A stretch of DNA of 8,108 bases from Chlamydia trachomatis. Lineage in GTDB: Bacteria > Chlamydiota > Chlamydiia > Chlamydiales > 2-12-FULL-49-11. Location of the stretch: NCBI GenBank assembly GCA_945870925.1, contig CAMBTZ010000059.1:1-8108 (forward strand). The letters run 5' to 3'. The translations under genes and the position numbers were made by a program. The number at the start of each line of letters is the position of its first letter. Within the stretch, counting starts at the first letter, position 1. Under the pieces are notes generated by a model, which saw nothing but the letters and a program-made list of their open reading frames with translations, did no database searches and was not told the DNA's origin. Positions 6,404 through 8,108 of this stretch are shown here, one piece after another.

Positions 6404-6442
6404 AAACGCTCTTTTGTCTCTTAAGAAAGAGCGTTTCTTTTA
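6404..6442 (+). terminator. Intrinsic terminator after the DUF378-like gene
   Basis: A perfect 11-bp inverted repeat (AAACGCTCTTT at 6404-6414 and AAAGAGCGTTT at 6426-6436) has an 11-base loop and is followed by CTTTTA. It begins 12 bases after the stop codon and lies 27 bases or more before the next gene. The downstream U-tract is short and interrupted by one C, which lowers strength slightly. Confidence 0.85.
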
Positions 6443-6468
6443 TTTAAATAAATACTAACATCCACTGA

Positions 6469-7842
6469 ATGAAATCTAATAAATTTACTATTCGATTGCT
6501 CATTCATAGCGAAAAAGATGCCGTCTACTTGTGGCATTTAAATAGCGCCTGTTTTTCTCGTTCAATACCTTCTTGGGAAAGAGCAACTGTTTTATCAAGA
6601 GAAGAGCTCCCCGGTAGGCAAGTACGTATTGCAGTTAGCTTTAAAAAAGCAATTTTTTCTATAAAAGCGGTCTTTCGCATTCATTATCCTATTGGCGGTC
6701 AGATTATCCGGATAAAAGAGGAGTCCGGAACTGTAAAAAGTTTTGATTGTCAAATCGAGATAAAATCTCTAGGCGAAAATTTATATGAAATGATTGAAAA
6801 GGTTGAGTATAGACTTTCATTTCCTAAGTTTTTTCCAAAGACAAGGCAAAAAAGATTTGAAAAACGACTTCAACGATTTTTTGATTACAAACATGATATT
6901 ATGATAAGGGATTTAGAGCGGTTAAAGCATCCAGTAAAGCCTTTGAAAATTTTAGTAACAGGAAGTGGCGGTCTTATCGGCTCTAATCTTGTTCTATTTT
7001 TAGAGACTTTTGGGCATCAAGTTTGGAAGCTTGTTCGAAAAAAAGAGGATGTAAGATGCAAGTTTGATATTTATTATAATATTGAAACGGCTGAGGTTAA
7101 TCGGAGCATGTTAGAAGGTTTTGACGCTGTGGTTAATCTTTGGGGCGCAAGTATTAAGGATAGATGGACTTTAAAAAATAAACAAAAAATTTTGGAGTCA
7201 CGAGTAGAGACAACCAAACAGCTTTCAAAAATTTTAGCGAGCCTTCAAAGACCGCCAAAAGTATTTTTATGTGCATCTGCTGTTGGGTTTTATGGTGAGC
7301 ATGGCGATAACTGGGTAGATGAAGAGAGTCAATCTAGTAATCAATCATTTTTGAGTGAGGTCTGTAGAAATTGGGAGAGCGCCTCCGATTTTTTAAAAGT
7401 TGCGCATGTCAGAGTTGCTTACCTTAGATTCGGTGTAGTTTTTAGCTCCAATAAGGGGGCTCTTTATGAAATAGTGCGGATGGCTAAAATAGGGTTTGGT
7501 GGACCGTTTGGTAGTGGGGATCAATACATAAGTTGGATCGCAATTGACGATGTGTTGGGGGCTATATATCACATTATTTTAAATCAAGATATTGAAGGGC
7601 CTGTAAATATTAATTCTCCACAGCCTATTTCAAATAGAGAAATGTGTAGAAAAATTTCTACTTATCTAAAAAAACCTTTAGGCCCTAGTGTTTCCCCTAA
7701 AGTTTTGCGATTTTTTAAAGGTGAAATGGCTGACGAACTTCTCCTTTCTTCTATCAGAGTCTGTCCTAAAAAATTGATAGAGAGCGGGTATCAGTTTCAG
7801 TATCCAAATATTGAAGATGCTCTTCCTCATTTAATCTATTAA
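6469..7842 (+). CDS. SRPBCC-like domain fused to TIGR01777 (YfcH/SDR39U1-type) epimerase-family protein
   Basis: A 457-residue two-domain protein. Residues about 1-155 look like an SRPBCC/START-like ligand-binding domain (AVYLWHLNSACFSRSIPSWERA near 18-39, beta-rich middle, C-terminal helix). Residues about 158-457 are an extended SDR of the TIGR01777 family. The nucleotide-binding glycine motif VTGSGGLIGSNL is at 163-174. Further family hallmarks are SAVGFYGEHGD (270-280), LRFGVVFSSNKGAL (319-332), GPFGSGDQYISWIAIDDV (345-362), GPVNINSPQPISNREMC (377-393) and a C-terminal segment with LLLSSIRVCPKKLIESGYQF (424-443). Members include E. coli YfcH, human SDR39U1 and plant GC1/AtSulA. The substrate is unknown, and the frequent label 'cell division inhibitor SulA' is not supported. 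The start is fixed by a TGA immediately before the ATG. No Shine-Dalgarno sequence is visible. It lies downstream of the terminator, so it needs its own promoter, which I could not assign. Confidence 0.93.
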   Translation: MKSNKFTIRLLIHSEKDAVYLWHLNSACFSRSIPSWERATVLSREELPGRQVRIAVSFKKAIFSIKAVFRIHYPIGGQIIRIKEESGTVKSFDCQIEIKSLGENLYEMIEKVEYRLSFPKFFPKTRQKRFEKRLQRFFDYKHDIMIRDLERLKHPVKPLKILVTGSGGLIGSNLVLFLETFGHQVWKLVRKKEDVRCKFDIYYNIETAEVNRSMLEGFDAVVNLWGASIKDRWTLKNKQKILESRVETTKQLSKILASLQRPPKVFLCASAVGFYGEHGDNWVDEESQSSNQSFLSEVCRNWESASDFLKVAHVRVAYLRFGVVFSSNKGALYEIVRMAKIGFGGPFGSGDQYISWIAIDDVLGAIYHIILNQDIEGPVNINSPQPISNREMCRKISTYLKKPLGPSVSPKVLRFFKGEMADELLLSSIRVCPKKLIESGYQFQYPNIEDALPHLIY

Positions 7843-7845
7843 CTA

Positions 7846-7851
7846 TATAAT
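7846..7851 (+). promoter_or_regulatory. Possible -10 box just upstream of brnQ
   Basis: A perfect TATAAT sits in the 18-base gap before the brnQ ATG, nine bases from it. No acceptable -35 lies 16-18 bases upstream, and there is no extended -10 TG. If used, the transcript leader would be only two or three bases. A hexamer this AT-rich can arise by chance. Confidence 0.25.
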
Positions 7852-7860
7852 ATCGCCACT

Positions 7861-8108
7861 ATGGAAGTTGTAATAAATAAAACTAGATGGTTTTTTAGCG
7901 GCCTTGCTATGTTCTCAATGTTTTTTGGAGCAGGCAATATAATCTTTCCTTTAATGATAGGTCAGATAGCTCAAGGTAGTGTCGTATATGCATTGCTCGG
8001 GCTTTTTCTAACTGCAATTTTAATCCCTTTTGCAGGTCTTATTGCAATGACTCTGGATCAAGGTGATTATAAACTCTTTTTTTCGCAAATGGGTAGAATT
8101 CCCGGAAA
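7861..8108 (+). CDS. brnQ: Branched-chain amino-acid carrier of the BrnQ/LIVCS family, 3'-truncated
   Basis: Only the first 82 codons are present; the gene runs off the right edge. The first membrane segment contains AMFSMFFGAGNIIFPLMIGQ (16-35), the FxGAGNIIFP motif that opens BrnQ-type sodium- or proton-coupled leucine/isoleucine/valine carriers. A second hydrophobic segment follows (about 40-64). The start is set by the position of the first helix and by an in-frame TAA 21 bases upstream, which is the stop of the preceding gene; the two genes share a reading frame. No Shine-Dalgarno sequence is visible. Import of branched-chain amino acids would fit a host-dependent bacterium, but the sequence does not show substrate specificity. 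Confidence 0.9.
   Translation, partial: MEVVINKTRWFFSGLAMFSMFFGAGNIIFPLMIGQIAQGSVVYALLGLFLTAILIPFAGLIAMTLDQGDYKLFFSQMGRIPG

Noticed and set aside
6414..6446. TTGTCT (6414-6419) with TATTTA (6441-6446) as a promoter for the SDR fusion gene
   Set aside because: The 21-base spacing is too long, and the -35 lies in the terminator loop region.

Overview
The window reads as part of a low-GC bacterial chromosome, most likely from a member of the Chlamydiae (an environmental or Simkania/Parachlamydia-like lineage rather than a named species). That placement is an inference. It rests on the gene set (gatCAB, a XerD-like recombinase beside a large hydrophobic membrane protein, a TIGR01777 epimerase, a BrnQ-type transporter), the Lys/Ile/Phe-rich composition and the dense packing. 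No single marker gene proves it.

Left arm, + strand (1-2828). A large unrecognised membrane protein, cut at its 5' end by the window edge, runs into a XerC/XerD-type tyrosine recombinase with an unusually long overlap. The recombinase overlaps by four bases (TTGA) a small GGQ-motif release-factor-like protein. The three look like one transcription unit. It ends six bases from the 3' end of an oppositely oriented operon, with no obvious terminator between them.

Centre, - strand (2835-6083). A complete gatC-gatA-gatB operon encodes the heterotrimeric aspartyl/glutamyl-tRNA amidotransferase, with tight spacing and translational coupling (5-base gap between gatC and gatA; ATGA overlap between gatA and gatB). 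A near-consensus sigma-70-type promoter lies immediately before gatC. Its -10 box is only six bases from the ATG, so the gatC mRNA may be leaderless.

Right arm, + strand (6129-8108). Divergent from gatC is a small two-helix DUF378-like membrane protein with a very strong ribosome binding site and a cysteine-rich cytosolic or external tail, followed by a clear intrinsic terminator. Next come a fused SRPBCC-like plus SDR (TIGR01777/YfcH-like) protein and the 5' end of a branched-chain amino-acid carrier of the BrnQ/LIVCS family, cut by the window end. No RNA genes, CRISPR arrays, insertion sequences or intergenic stretches over 300 bases were seen; the longest gene-free stretches are about 80 bases.

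The most notable non-gene signal concerns translation starts. gatC, the SDR fusion and brnQ all have starts pinned by an in-frame stop just upstream, and all lack a Shine-Dalgarno sequence. gatC and brnQ also have -10-like boxes 6 and 9 bases from the ATG. In contrast gatB and the DUF378 gene carry perfect AAGGAGG sites.
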